A stretch of DNA of 64,000 nucleotides from Robiginitalea sediminis (GTDB lineage Bacteria > Bacteroidota > Bacteroidia > Flavobacteriales > Flavobacteriaceae). The stretch covers positions 1 through 64,000 of the forward strand of contig NZ_NGNR01000002.1 of the NCBI RefSeq assembly GCF_002198115.1, written 5' to 3'. The translations under genes and the position numbers were made by a program. The notes under the pieces are model-generated. The model ran no database searches, was not told the DNA's origin, and saw only the letters and a list, made by a program, of their open reading frames with translations. Below, piece after piece: positions 45,984 through 57,054 of this stretch. How positions within the stretch are numbered: the stretch's first letter is position 1; the number at the start of each line of letters is the position of its first letter.

Positions 45984-46013
45984 GAAACCCCGGCAGGAGT
46001 GCCGGGGTTTTTT
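45984..46013 (+). terminator. Orphan terminator-like hairpin
   Basis: AACCCCGGCA-ggag-TGCCGGGGTT followed by TTTT. No rightward gene ends upstream of it within this intergenic region; the nearest gene on the left reads the other way. Confidence 0.65.
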
Positions 46014-46263
46014 CTTTGGTACCGGATAACCGGCTGTTTGTCCCGCCTAAAGATCTTCGAAAACCAATTTGTAGGAAAAGGCATAAGTGCTTTTTTTCCA
46101 GGATATTGCAGCACATTACCTTTAGTGTAAGTTTGTGTGATGTGAATCCTGAATTCCCGGGCGGAAGTAGCCCGTATGGCGCCCGGAAATGGGCCTCCTC
46201 CCTATGTAAATAACCTTGGGAAAACTCTCCCGGAAAAAGGGGGGCGAAGCGGGTGTAAATTAC

Positions 46264-46271
46264 TATTTTTG
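46264..46271 (+). promoter_or_regulatory. -7-like box of guaA
   Basis: TATTTTTG, a full TAnnTTTG match, ends 3 bases before the guaA ATG. Transcripts from it would be leaderless. Confidence 0.45.
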
Positions 46272-46274
46272 GCC

Positions 46275-47804
46275 ATGCAAAATAACGTTCTCATCCTCGA
46301 CTTCGGTTCCCAGTATACCCAATTGATCGCTCGCCGCGTTCGGGAACTGAACATCTTCTGCGAAATCAAGCCGTATAACAAACTCCCGGAAAACCTGGAG
46401 GAGTTCAAAGCCGTGATCCTGTCCGGCTCTCCTTTCTCCACCCTGTCGGAGGAGGCACCCCACCCGGACCTGAGCCGGATCAAAGGGCATAAGCCCATGC
46501 TGGCTATCTGTTACGGTGCCCAGTACATTGCCCATTTCGGGGGAGGGAATGTGGCGCCTTCCAATACCCGGGAATACGGGCGGGCCAAACTGGCCCATAT
46601 CCAGGCCGACCCTTTCTTTAAGGGGGTGCAGCCGGACAGCCAGGTCTGGATGAGCCACAGCGACACCATCCAGCAACTGCCCGAGGGGGCAGAGCTGCTG
46701 GCCAGCACCCACGACGTGACCAATGCGGCTTATAAAATCGCTTCCCAGAATATTTATGGAATTCAATTCCACCCGGAGGTCTACCACACCAAGGAAGGGA
46801 CCACCATTCTGAGGAATTTCCTGGTGGACATTGCCGGGCTGGAGCAGAACTGGACCCCGGATGCGTTTGTGGAAACCACCGTAGCGGAACTCAAGGAGGA
46901 AATCGGGAACGACAAAGTTATCCTCGGCCTCTCAGGAGGTGTAGATTCTACCGTGGCTGCCGTTCTGCTGCACAAGGCCATCGGGAACCACCTCCACTGC
47001 ATCTTTGTCAATAACGGCCTGTTGCGCAAGAATGAATTCGAAGACGTGCTGGACCAGTACGAGCACATGGGACTCAATGTAAAAGGTGTAGACGCTTCGG
47101 CACGCTTTTTGGACGCACTGGCAGGGGTTGAGGACCCTGAGGCGAAGCGCAAGGCCATCGGCCGCGTCTTTATCGAGGTCTTCGACGACGAAGCCCATAA
47201 GGTGGAGGATGCCAGATGGCTGGGTCAGGGGACCATTTACCCGGACCGGATCGAATCGGTATCGGCCACCGGGGGCCCATCGGCAACCATCAAGAGCCAC
47301 CATAATGTGGGTGGGCTGCCGGATTATATGAAGCTGAAGGTCGTGGAACCGCTGAAAATGCTTTTTAAGGATGAGGTAAGGCGCGTTGGCGCCAGCCTTG
47401 GGATCCCGGATGAACGCCTGGGCAGGCACCCGTTCCCGGGACCGGGCCTGGGGATCCGCATCCTCGGGGAGGTGACCCGCGAGAAGGTGGCCATCCTCCA
47501 GGAGGTAGACCACATCTTTATCCGCGGGCTCCAGGAATGGGGCCTCTACGACAAGGTCTGGCAGGCCGGTGCCATGTTGCTCCCGGTGAACAGTGTGGGG
47601 GTAATGGGCGACGAACGCACTTATGAAAAATGCGTAGCTTTAAGGGCCGTGGAAAGCACGGATGGGATGACAGCCGACTGGGTGAACCTCCCGTACGACT
47701 TTCTGCAGAAGACCTCAAACGATATTATCAACAAGGTGCCCGGGGTAAACAGGGTGGTGTACGACATCAGCTCCAAGCCCCCGGCCACCATAGAATGGGA
47801 ATAA
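46275..47804 (+). CDS. guaA: GMP synthase (glutamine-hydrolysing)
   Basis: A 509-residue enzyme that aminates XMP to GMP. The class I glutamine amidotransferase domain (1-190) has the nucleophile in [12 protein letters not shown] and the His-Glu pair in [10 protein letters not shown]. The ATP pyrophosphatase loop is [11 protein letters not shown] (about 222), and the C-terminal dimerisation domain ends KPPATIEWE. Normal length. The ATG at 46275 fits homologues; an upstream open frame is shadow. The LysM-protein ATG follows one base after its stop, so it heads a four-gene run. Confidence 0.96.
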   Translation: MQNNVLILDFGSQYTQLIARRVRELNIFCEIKPYNKLPENLEEFKAVILSGSPFSTLSEEAPHPDLSRIKGHKPMLAICYGAQYIAHFGGGNVAPSNTREYGRAKLAHIQADPFFKGVQPDSQVWMSHSDTIQQLPEGAELLASTHDVTNAAYKIASQNIYGIQFHPEVYHTKEGTTILRNFLVDIAGLEQNWTPDAFVETTVAELKEEIGNDKVILGLSGGVDSTVAAVLLHKAIGNHLHCIFVNNGLLRKNEFEDVLDQYEHMGLNVKGVDASARFLDALAGVEDPEAKRKAIGRVFIEVFDDEAHKVEDARWLGQGTIYPDRIESVSATGGPSATIKSHHNVGGLPDYMKLKVVEPLKMLFKDEVRRVGASLGIPDERLGRHPFPGPGLGIRILGEVTREKVAILQEVDHIFIRGLQEWGLYDKVWQAGAMLLPVNSVGVMGDERTYEKCVALRAVESTDGMTADWVNLPYDFLQKTSNDIINKVPGVNRVVYDISSKPPATIEWE

Positions 47805-47805
47805 C

Positions 47806-49944
47806 ATGAACGCTGCTTGCAGGTACCTGCTGGCCGGGCTTTTTGCCCTGCTGCTGAGCGGCCCGGCCTGGGCCCAACAGCAATTCCGCACCCACGCTGT
47901 ACAGGAGGGGGAAACCGTCTCCTCTATTGCGCGGCGCTACGGACTGACCCCGGCCGATCTGATCCGCCACAACAAGGAACTGGAAGGCGGCGCCACCCTA
48001 AAACCCAACACCCTGTTGGTCATCCCCAGGCGGGAAGCGGTAGCGGCGACTAATGTTGCTTCAGCCCAGGACAGCACGGACTTGAGCAAGCCGATTGGTT
48101 TTGTTACCCATCGGGTAAAGCGCAAGGAGACCCTGTTCAGCATCACCCGCCGTTACGAAGTAGAAGAGGAGGAGATCAAGCGGTACAATCCGCAGCTCTA
48201 CGGCTCTGACCTGCAGCGCGGCATGGTCATCCGGATCCCCCGTTTTGCCCCCGGGTACCGGGAGCAGCAGGAAGTGGAATCCCAGCTGACGACTTACACC
48301 GTCCTGCCCAAGGAAACCCGGTGGAGTATTGCGCACAAGTTCGGGATCCCCATGGACAGCCTCCTGAGCCTAAACCCGGAACTTCCCCGCAGTACCAGTT
48401 ACCTGGCCGCCGGGCAGGAGCTCCGTGTTCCCAAACCGGCAGAAGCCCCGGAGATGAACCAGCAAACAGAGCTGTACCGCTCCTACACGGTGCCCCCCAA
48501 ACAAACCCTTTTCAGCCTCAGCCAGGAATTCGGGATTTCCAGGGAAGAGATCATCCGCCTGAATCCGGAAATTATGGAGCGGGGCAACCTGCAGGAGGGC
48601 ATGGTGCTGCGCCTGCCCGAAAAAAAGTTGGACACAACAGGAGTACATGCGCAGGATTTTGTGTTTTACGAGGTAAAACCCAAGCAGACGGAATTTTCTC
48701 TTACCCGTAAATTCGGGTTGGGTTGGGACGAAATGCTCATGCTGAATCCGGACCTCGAACTGGGCCTGAAGGCCGGGATGGTCCTGAAAATCCCCCGGGA
48801 GAAGGCCGAGGGGTTGGAAGTCAAGAACACCCTGGTCCTGGATGCCTTCGACCTGAAGGACAGTATTAACACCCAACATATCCCCCGCCTGCTTGTCATG
48901 TTACCCTTCCGCCTGGATCGGCTGGATTTGCAGAACCAGGAGGAGACCTTTAAAAGGGTCCAGCAGAACAATGCCCTGACCTATGCCCTGGGCATTTATT
49001 CCGGCCTCATGGTGGCCCTGGACAGTGTGGCAGAGCTGGGCGTATCCGTAGAAGTGCGCGCTCTGGATACCCAGCTGCGACCGGAACGGGTGCGGCAGTT
49101 GCTGCTGCAAGAAGATTTAAGCAGGTACAGCGCCGTCTTGGGTCCGCTGGACCCGAGGTCGGTGCAGGAAGTAGCTACCCGGGCCTCCGAACTGGATTTG
49201 CCGGTTGTAGCCCCTGTGCCGGTGCCCTCGGCAGTAGGGACTGAGAATGTCTTTTACACCTATACGGACGAGGGACGCCTCAGACAGCGGATGTTGCAGT
49301 ACATGCAGGCTACCGTTACCGACCAGAATATATTTATTATTTCGGACCAGAAAAACCGGGAAGTGGAAGCCCGGATTCTGGAAGCGTTCCCCGCCGCGGA
49401 ACTGGTGGCCCTCAAGCAGGATGATGAGAATATTTCCCTGGACATGGAAGCCTTTGTGGCGAGCCTCTCGGAAGAGCGGGAAAACTGGGTCTTTGTGGAG
49501 ACCGGAGACTTCCGGATTGCCTCCAGCGTGACCTCCATCCTGAATTCGGCCAATACCGAAACCACCCCGGTGCGTATGTTTACCACCAACCGGAGTGCCT
49601 TCGACAACGAGGTGGTTTCTGCCACCCACCTGTCTAACCTGAAGTTTACCTACCCATCAGTGAACCGGGAGGTGGCCGAATCTGCCTTTACCAAGCGGTA
49701 CCGCCGCCGTTTCGGGGCCGAACCGGACCGCTATGCCGTGCGGGGCTTCGACCTGGGGATGGACCTGCTGCTGCGCCTGGCGTACAAGCCGGATTTATTC
49801 GAGGCCGCAGACCAGATTGGCAACACCCGGTATAGCGGGAATATGTTTAACTATGTTAAAGAACTGCAGTCCGGGTACTTTAATACCGCCTCCTACATCA
49901 TGATGTACGAGGGCCTCAGGCTGCGCGAAATCCAGGGACCATGA
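47806..49944 (+). CDS. LysM-repeat protein with periplasmic-binding-like domain
   Basis: A 712-residue exported protein: signal peptide to about 24, then five LysM peptidoglycan-binding repeats (about 26-74, 98-147, 163-212, 226-274, 285-333). Each carries a version of YTV-x-K-E-T-LFSI and a closing VIRIP-like strand. The C-terminal region (about 360-705) resembles a type I periplasmic binding or LpoA-like fold (YALGIYSGLMVALDSVAELG, VLGPLDPRSVQEVATRASEL). It probably sits on the cell wall and may sense or support wall synthesis; this is inference. Followed by the OsmC gene with an ATGA overlap. Confidence 0.85.
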   Translation: MNAACRYLLAGLFALLLSGPAWAQQQFRTHAVQEGETVSSIARRYGLTPADLIRHNKELEGGATLKPNTLLVIPRREAVAATNVASAQDSTDLSKPIGFVTHRVKRKETLFSITRRYEVEEEEIKRYNPQLYGSDLQRGMVIRIPRFAPGYREQQEVESQLTTYTVLPKETRWSIAHKFGIPMDSLLSLNPELPRSTSYLAAGQELRVPKPAEAPEMNQQTELYRSYTVPPKQTLFSLSQEFGISREEIIRLNPEIMERGNLQEGMVLRLPEKKLDTTGVHAQDFVFYEVKPKQTEFSLTRKFGLGWDEMLMLNPDLELGLKAGMVLKIPREKAEGLEVKNTLVLDAFDLKDSINTQHIPRLLVMLPFRLDRLDLQNQEETFKRVQQNNALTYALGIYSGLMVALDSVAELGVSVEVRALDTQLRPERVRQLLLQEDLSRYSAVLGPLDPRSVQEVATRASELDLPVVAPVPVPSAVGTENVFYTYTDEGRLRQRMLQYMQATVTDQNIFIISDQKNREVEARILEAFPAAELVALKQDDENISLDMEAFVASLSEERENWVFVETGDFRIASSVTSILNSANTETTPVRMFTTNRSAFDNEVVSATHLSNLKFTYPSVNREVAESAFTKRYRRRFGAEPDRYAVRGFDLGMDLLLRLAYKPDLFEAADQIGNTRYSGNMFNYVKELQSGYFNTASYIMMYEGLRLREIQGP

Positions 49945-50345
49945 CATCGAAAGTCGTTTACCTCGGAGCCCTGCGCACCGAGAACACCCATATTGCCTCC
50001 GGGAACACCTACATCACCGATGCCCCTGTGGACAACCACGGGAAGGGAGAGGCCTTCAGCCCTACGGATACCGTAGCCACCGGGGCCGCCAATTGTATGC
50101 TGACTGTAATGGGGATTAAGGCACAGGACCTGGAAGTGGACCTTACCGGGGCCACTGCCCAGGTAACCAAGCACATGGCCTCCGGCCCCAGGCGTATTTC
50201 GCGTATTGAAATCCAAGTGACCCTCCCCGGGGGTGTTTCCGATAAAAACCGGAAAATCCTCGAGCAAACCGGTCGTACCTGCCCGGTTCTCATGAGCCTG
50301 CACGAGGCCATCGAAAAGGAAATCACCTTTCATTGGCAAGACTAG
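49941..50345 (+). CDS. OsmC-family protein
   Basis: A 134-residue OsmC/Ohr-fold protein. The family reduces organic peroxides with two cysteines: here one is in GAANCMLTVMG (about residue 53) and the other in EQTGRTCPVLMSL (about 114), both present. Cytosolic, normal length. Coupled to the upstream LysM gene and overlapping the next gene by 13 bases. Confidence 0.88.
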   Translation: MTSKVVYLGALRTENTHIASGNTYITDAPVDNHGKGEAFSPTDTVATGAANCMLTVMGIKAQDLEVDLTGATAQVTKHMASGPRRISRIEIQVTLPGGVSDKNRKILEQTGRTCPVLMSLHEAIEKEITFHWQD

Positions 50346-50851
50346 CCTGTTTACTCTTTTGTTTATTGGGGTTGGTAACTGCGGCCCAGGAACCCAGCAT
50401 TGCCTGGGAGCCCGGCCTGCGTCTTACCTGGGAGAACTTTCGTGGGACGCCCCCGGCCAGCCAGCGCATTGCGGCTACCACGGCCAGCGGGATTTCCTAC
50501 CAATACAACGCCCGTTGGAATGGGGAGGGGTATGTGTTGGAATTGCAGGTGGAAACCCTTTTTTACCCGGAAAAATCCTGGTACCACCCGGAGGTTTGTA
50601 CGGCAGTAACCCTAAGCCACGAACAACTGCATTTCGACATCACCGAATGGTTTGCACGAAAATTTCGCCAGCGCCTGAGCGGACGGGTCTTCGGGGAAAA
50701 CGTGAAGGCTGAAGTACGGCGGATCTTCGAGGAAACAAACAAGGAGCTATCCGATTTCCAGGACCGGTACGACCGGGAAACAGACTTCTCCCGCAACCCC
50801 GAAGCCCAGGAAAAGTGGAACCGGGAAATGGCCGGCCGCCTGAGGAAATAA
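50333..50851 (+). CDS. DUF922-family putative zinc protease
   Basis: A 172-residue exported protein with a short signal segment (to about 18). The motif LSHEQLHFDITEWFARKF (HxxxH with nearby acidic residues) is the DUF922 metal-binding signature; proteolysis is predicted, not shown. It starts at a TTG overlapping the OsmC end, as no in-frame ATG is available. Last gene of the guaA run. Confidence 0.8.
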   Translation: MARLACLLFCLLGLVTAAQEPSIAWEPGLRLTWENFRGTPPASQRIAATTASGISYQYNARWNGEGYVLELQVETLFYPEKSWYHPEVCTAVTLSHEQLHFDITEWFARKFRQRLSGRVFGENVKAEVRRIFEETNKELSDFQDRYDRETDFSRNPEAQEKWNREMAGRLRK

Positions 50852-50857
50852 CCCGGT

Positions 50858-51724
50858 TTAAATATCGCAGATGCTCACCCCCTGTTTCAGGGCGGCAATC
50901 TTGTCCTCCCAACTGGGGATGAATTCCTGAGCCACGTAGCCGGTATACCCGGTATCTGCAATGGCTTTCATAATGGCGGGGTAGTAGAGTTCCTGGGTCT
51001 CGTCTATCTCGTGCCGGCCCGGGTTGCCCCCGGTGTGGTAATGCCCGAAATAAGGGTGGTATTCCTGTATGGTCCGGATGATATCCCCTTCCATGATCTG
51101 CATGTGGTAGATGTCGTAGAGCAGTTTAAAATTCGGGCTGCCCAGGCGACGGCACAACTCCACCCCCCATAAGGTGCTGTCACACATATAATCCTTGTGG
51201 TCCACTTTCGAATTCAGCAACTCCATTTGCAATACCACCCCGTGCTTTTCGGCCAGGGGCAGTATTTTGGACAGTCCTTCAACGCAGTGGTGCAGCCCCA
51301 CCAGGTCGTCCATCCCATTTCGGTTTCCACTAAAACAGATTAGGTTGGTGTACCCGGCTTCGGCGATGAGGGAGATTTTTTCGGTATAGTCTGCAATGAG
51401 TTCCGCATGGAGTTTGGGGTTGTTCCACCCCTCCACGATACCCTTGCCCGCACCCCAGCACATGGCAGCGTGAATGCCGTGCTTTTTGAGTAATGGGAAT
51501 TCCTCCGGGCCCACCAGGTCTATTGCCGGAATGCCGAGCTCCACCAGGTTGCCGAGGAACTCGTCCAGGGGGATACTGCCGTAGCACCAATAACAGACGC
51601 TGTGGTTAATGCGGTTTCCGGCTGGTTTTGACACCGGTGCGTAGGGTGCCGCTTTAAGCGCTCCGGTACTGAGGAAGGCTGCCGAGGCCGCTGCCCCCTG
51701 CTGCAGGAAGTTTCTGCGTTTCAT
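50858..51724 (-). CDS. Hydroxypyruvate-isomerase-like TIM-barrel protein with Tat-like signal
   Basis: A 288-residue protein with a Tat-like leader (MKRRNFLQQGAAASAAFL). The AP-endonuclease-2/xylose-isomerase-like barrel shows metal-binding residues in LQMELLNSK, FKLLYDIYHMQI, FGHYHTGG and VAQEFIPS. This is the hydroxypyruvate isomerase (Hyi) branch. Export and substrate are predicted only. The motif set (two Glu, Asp, His) is complete. Convergent with the DUF922 gene, with 6 bases between. Confidence 0.83.
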   Translation of the reverse strand: MKRRNFLQQGAAASAAFLSTGALKAAPYAPVSKPAGNRINHSVCYWCYGSIPLDEFLGNLVELGIPAIDLVGPEEFPLLKKHGIHAAMCWGAGKGIVEGWNNPKLHAELIADYTEKISLIAEAGYTNLICFSGNRNGMDDLVGLHHCVEGLSKILPLAEKHGVVLQMELLNSKVDHKDYMCDSTLWGVELCRRLGSPNFKLLYDIYHMQIMEGDIIRTIQEYHPYFGHYHTGGNPGRHEIDETQELYYPAIMKAIADTGYTGYVAQEFIPSWEDKIAALKQGVSICDI

Positions 51725-51769
51725 AGGCTAGGGTTGTGATGTCTCTAAAGATAGTATTTTTACCGGTGT

Positions 51770-53696
<1,927 letters not shown>

Positions 53697-53712
53697 ACTC
53701 CCCAATTGGGCC

Positions 53713-53720
53713 TATATTTG
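53713..53720 (+). promoter_or_regulatory. -7 promoter box of yidC
   Basis: TATATTTG with a TTG 22 bases upstream (53688-53690). It gives a leader of about 45 nt. Confidence 0.6.
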
Positions 53721-53770
53721 CGTCGGCTAAGCCCCGCGGGACCCTTACATCCGGCCTAAACCCTTTTTGA

Positions 53771-55606
53771 ATGGAAGAAAAAAAACTGGATATCAATTCC
53801 ATTATCGGTTTCGTACTGATATTCGGAATCCTCATTTACTGGTTCTATACTACCCAGCCTACCCCTGAAGAAATTCAGGCGCAGCAGCAGGCCGAACAGG
53901 TCCAGGATTCTCTGGAACAGGCCCAAAAGCCTATCCTGGAACCCGCAACCTCCAGGGTTGAGACCCAGCTGCCGGATTCCCTAGCGGCAGATGCCTATGC
54001 CCAGCAGGTAGGGGCATTCGCCTTCACCCCGAAACGGGAAGGGACCACACGCCTGGAGAATGATGTGCTGTTGCTGGAGGTTTCCAACCGGGGCGGGCAG
54101 ATTTCCAAGGCCCAGATGAAGGCCTTTGTGAACCACGACTCCCTTCCGGTAGACCTCATCCGCGACGGCAATTCGGATTTCAGCCTTCGCCTTACCACTG
54201 CTGAGAACCGAGTCCTGAATACCAATGAGCTCTATTTTGAACCGGAGCTGAAAGAAGAGGGGGAGACCCAGGTTCTTTCCATGAAGGCCCGGACCGGACC
54301 CCAGCAGTACCTGGAATTCCGGTATAAAATGAAGCCGGGAGAATACCTGGTCGACTTTGACATCCGCTCCCAGGGCTTGCAGCTTCGCGGGGATGCCGTG
54401 GAGGCAGGGTGGGAACTCACAGCCATCCGCCACGACCCCAGTGTGATGTACGAGAACCGCTATACCCGGCTGACCTACCGCCACAGTGGCGATGATATCG
54501 ATAAACTCTCCGCTACAGGCGAAGACGATGAAACCGAGCAGGATGTCCGGTGGATGTCTTACCGCCAGCACTTTTTCAGTTCCATTCTGGCAGCGGCCGA
54601 ACCCCTGGCTTCTGTCCGCTTCCGCTCCGAGGACCTGGTGGAAGAGGAGAGCAGCGAAACTGCCTTTACCAAAACCTTCGGCATGGGGACAGAGCTTCCG
54701 CTGACCGGGGGCGAACTCAGCCGCAGCCTGCAGTGGTACTACGGACCAACAGACCTGGAGGTGCTGGCCCAATACGAAGACCTGGCCCTGGCCGATTCCA
54801 TCCCCTTTGGGTGGGGGATTTTCGGGTGGATTAACCGGTATATCTTCACGCCGTTCTACGGGTTGCTAAGCTCCTTCCTGCCCTTCGGTATTGCCATTGT
54901 GGTCATGACCATCATTGTCCGGATTCTGATGTCTCCGGTTACGTATAAGTCCTACTTGTCCCAGGCCAAGATGAGGGTGCTCAAGCCGGAGATTACGGAG
55001 ATCAATGAAAAGCACAAGGACAACGCCATGAAACGGCAGCAGGAAACCATGAAGCTCTACAACAAGGCAGGGGTGAGCCCCCTTAGCGGGTGTATCCCGG
55101 CCCTGTTGCAACTGCCCATTTTCTATGCCCTTTTCATGTTCTTCCCCACCAGTTTTGCCCTGCGGCAGAAATCGTTCCTGTGGGCGGAAGACCTTAGTTC
55201 CTATGATACCGTGGCCCAGTTGCCCTTTAGCATTTGGTTTTACGGGGACCACATCAGCCTGTTCCCCATCCTGGCCTCCATCGCCATCTTTTTCTATATG
55301 ATGATGACCACCGGCCAGCAGATGCAGACCCAACCCGGGATGCCGAACATGAAATTCATCATGTACCTGTCTCCCCTGCTGATGCTGTTCTTTTTTAACA
55401 ACTACGCCAGCGGGCTTAGTTTGTACTACTTTGTTTCCAACCTGATTACCATCGGGATTATGCTGGTGATTAAAAATGTGATTCTGGATGAGGACAAGAT
55501 CCACGCCCAGATCCAGGAGCAAAAGAAGAAGCCGAAGAAGGAAAACCGCTTCCAGCGCAAAATGCGGGAGATGATGGAAGAGGCCGACAAACAGAAAAAG
55601 CGGTAG
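53771..55606 (+). CDS. yidC: Membrane protein insertase YidC
   Basis: A 611-residue insertase that places proteins in the inner membrane, alone or with SecYEG. The first membrane helix is at about 9-25. A large periplasmic domain (about 70-340) is followed by the conserved five-helix core from about 360, with ILMSPVTYKSYLSQAKMRVL (hydrophilic-groove Arg in this segment) and GCIPALLQLPIFYALF. The C-terminal tail is highly basic and may contact ribosomes. Normal length for Bacteroidetes. Confidence 0.95.
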   Translation: MEEKKLDINSIIGFVLIFGILIYWFYTTQPTPEEIQAQQQAEQVQDSLEQAQKPILEPATSRVETQLPDSLAADAYAQQVGAFAFTPKREGTTRLENDVLLLEVSNRGGQISKAQMKAFVNHDSLPVDLIRDGNSDFSLRLTTAENRVLNTNELYFEPELKEEGETQVLSMKARTGPQQYLEFRYKMKPGEYLVDFDIRSQGLQLRGDAVEAGWELTAIRHDPSVMYENRYTRLTYRHSGDDIDKLSATGEDDETEQDVRWMSYRQHFFSSILAAAEPLASVRFRSEDLVEEESSETAFTKTFGMGTELPLTGGELSRSLQWYYGPTDLEVLAQYEDLALADSIPFGWGIFGWINRYIFTPFYGLLSSFLPFGIAIVVMTIIVRILMSPVTYKSYLSQAKMRVLKPEITEINEKHKDNAMKRQQETMKLYNKAGVSPLSGCIPALLQLPIFYALFMFFPTSFALRQKSFLWAEDLSSYDTVAQLPFSIWFYGDHISLFPILASIAIFFYMMMTTGQQMQTQPGMPNMKFIMYLSPLLMLFFFNNYASGLSLYYFVSNLITIGIMLVIKNVILDEDKIHAQIQEQKKKPKKENRFQRKMREMMEEADKQKKR

Positions 55607-56234
55607 GACCGGAACGGTTGCGGAGGCTGCCGACCGTAGTATACCTTACTGAAGTTCAGAAAAAAACCCTGGTTTTGAAGCCGGGGTTTTCTTTTGGTAT
55701 GAGGGTGAGATGGGGTTCCGTTTTTAAGGGGAAAGCCCCCTGAGCCCCATTGACAAGTTAGGCGTTGTCCCTGCAGGTTCCCATCACCTGAAGGTATGCA
55801 GGCAGGGTTTTTTCGAGAAGGGGACCCCTGAAACCCCTAATACCAAGATACCCGTTTAAACCCCATGGACCTTGCACCCGGGATTGGTTTACGGAGGTTG
55901 ACTGACGTAGTTGCGTTTTTGGTAAAAAAGGGGAAATTTCCCCCAAAGCCCCGGTTTCAAGATATCATGCAAGACTGAAATCCCCTTTCAGTGCTGGCCG
56001 TTTTCGGAACTTCCAATGGAAACCTTGCTGCTTTTACTAATAGGGGAAGCTTTCCCCAATACCCCCAAAGCCAAAATACCCCACACCCCTGCAAAACCCC
56101 ACCACCCCCTGGATTTTAACAGGTTTTCATCACAACTGCGGAACTTTCCATACCGTTCATCGAAAAAATCGGCGACAATTAAACGCGAAGGCGTTTTAAG
56201 AATCCAAGCACTGTTAACCCATTAAAGAATTGCC
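55607..56234. other. Gene-free 630-bp region with degenerate repeats
   Basis: No gene is visible. After a yidC terminator, four poorly conserved units begin near 55729, 55818, 55929 and 56040. They are spaced about 90-111 bases apart, each with a GGGGA run, then a C-rich block, then a segment like CCAAGATACC or CCAAAATACC. They look like decayed copies of one sequence. The last part carries the upstream region of the DUF6515 gene. Confidence 0.45.
55661..55695 (+). terminator. Terminator after yidC
   Basis: AAACCCTGG-ttttgaag-CCGGGGTTTTC (one G-T pair) followed by TTTT, 60 bases past the yidC stop. Confidence 0.7.
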
Positions 56235-56801
56235 ATGAAACGATTTCACATTTTAGGGCCTGCTTTGTTTTGCCTCCTGATGGCCCTGCCGGCAGAAACA
56301 GAGGCCCAGGCCTCCAGGACTACAACTGTAGTACAAGTAGAACGCAGCGGCCCGGCCAAACGAACCGTGCGCCGGAAAAAGCGCCGTGTGCGCCGCCGTA
56401 CCTACCGGACCCTGCGCCAATTGCCGGCTGCAACCCGCGCAGTCCGCTACCGGAACATCAGCTACTACCCTGTAGCAGGGAAGTACTACCTGGCCCGTAA
56501 GGGTGTTTATGTCCGGACCTTTCCCCCTGTGGGCTTTCGGGTGAGGACCCTGTCGGTTGCTCCGCGCCGTATTGTGGTACGCGGACGTCCGTTCTGGTAC
56601 GCCCAGGGCGTATTCTACATCCAGGACGGGGAAGATTACGTAGTAAGCGAAACCCCGGTGGGTGCTGTGGTCCCGGAACTTCCCGAAGAGGCCGAGGCCC
56701 TGGATTGGGATGGCGTCTCCGCCTATGAGCTCAACCAGGCCGTTTATAGGGAAGTAGACGGGGGGTACGAAGTAATGGAACTCCTGGATGAAGAGCAGTA
56801 A
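56235..56801 (+). CDS. DUF6515-family exported basic protein
   Basis: A 188-residue protein with a signal peptide (ending AETEAQA), a very Arg/Lys-rich segment (about 45-62), and then repeated Tyr/Val-rich strands. These include YYPVAGKYYLARKGVYVRTFPPVGFRV (two conserved blocks) and FWYAQGVFYIQDGEDYVV, typical of DUF6515. The C-terminus is acidic. Probably periplasmic or outer-membrane associated; function unknown. Confidence 0.75.
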   Translation: MKRFHILGPALFCLLMALPAETEAQASRTTTVVQVERSGPAKRTVRRKKRRVRRRTYRTLRQLPAATRAVRYRNISYYPVAGKYYLARKGVYVRTFPPVGFRVRTLSVAPRRIVVRGRPFWYAQGVFYIQDGEDYVVSETPVGAVVPELPEEAEALDWDGVSAYELNQAVYREVDGGYEVMELLDEEQ

Positions 56802-56819
56802 ACTTAGTCCCTGGTTCAA

Positions 56820-56855
56820 TGAAAAAGCCCCGCCAAACTGGCGGGGCTTTTTCGT
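56820..56855 (+). terminator. Terminator after the DUF6515 gene
   Basis: AAAAGCCCCGCC-aaact-GGCGGGGCTTTTTC, 20 bases past the stop. Confidence 0.85.
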
Positions 56856-56999
56856 GGGGTCAATTGTTGGTCAATTGAGGTCTGGAAAGATTTGGGACTG
56901 GAAAGATGCACCCGGATTTCCCCAAAGCAAAACAAAAGTTGTCTACGCGCTTTTTTTGTATGTGAGCAGCCGGTAGCCGGAGGTCACATTTCCAGACAT

Positions 57000-57035
57000 T
57001 AAAAAACCACCTGCCGGGAGGGCAGGTGGTTTTCA
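57000..57035 (-). terminator. Terminator after the fasciclin gene
   Basis: AAACCACCTGCC-ggga-GGGCAGGTGGTTT region with a T-run on the minus strand, 20 bases past the stop of the fasciclin lipoprotein. Confidence 0.8.
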
Positions 57036-57054
57036 GAATATATAGGGGGGAACC

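Larger units (their letters stand above)
45744..46274. other. Gene-free 530-bp region with hairpins
   Basis: No ORF with coding character is visible. It holds a hairpin at about 45850-45888 (CCTCcTCCCGC with GCGGGAAGAGG), a perfect CCCCGCC-cct-GGCGGGG hairpin at 45961-45977, and a terminator at 45984-46013 that no annotated gene explains. It also holds the AT-rich upstream region of guaA. A small RNA ending at the orphan terminator is possible. Confidence 0.5.
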
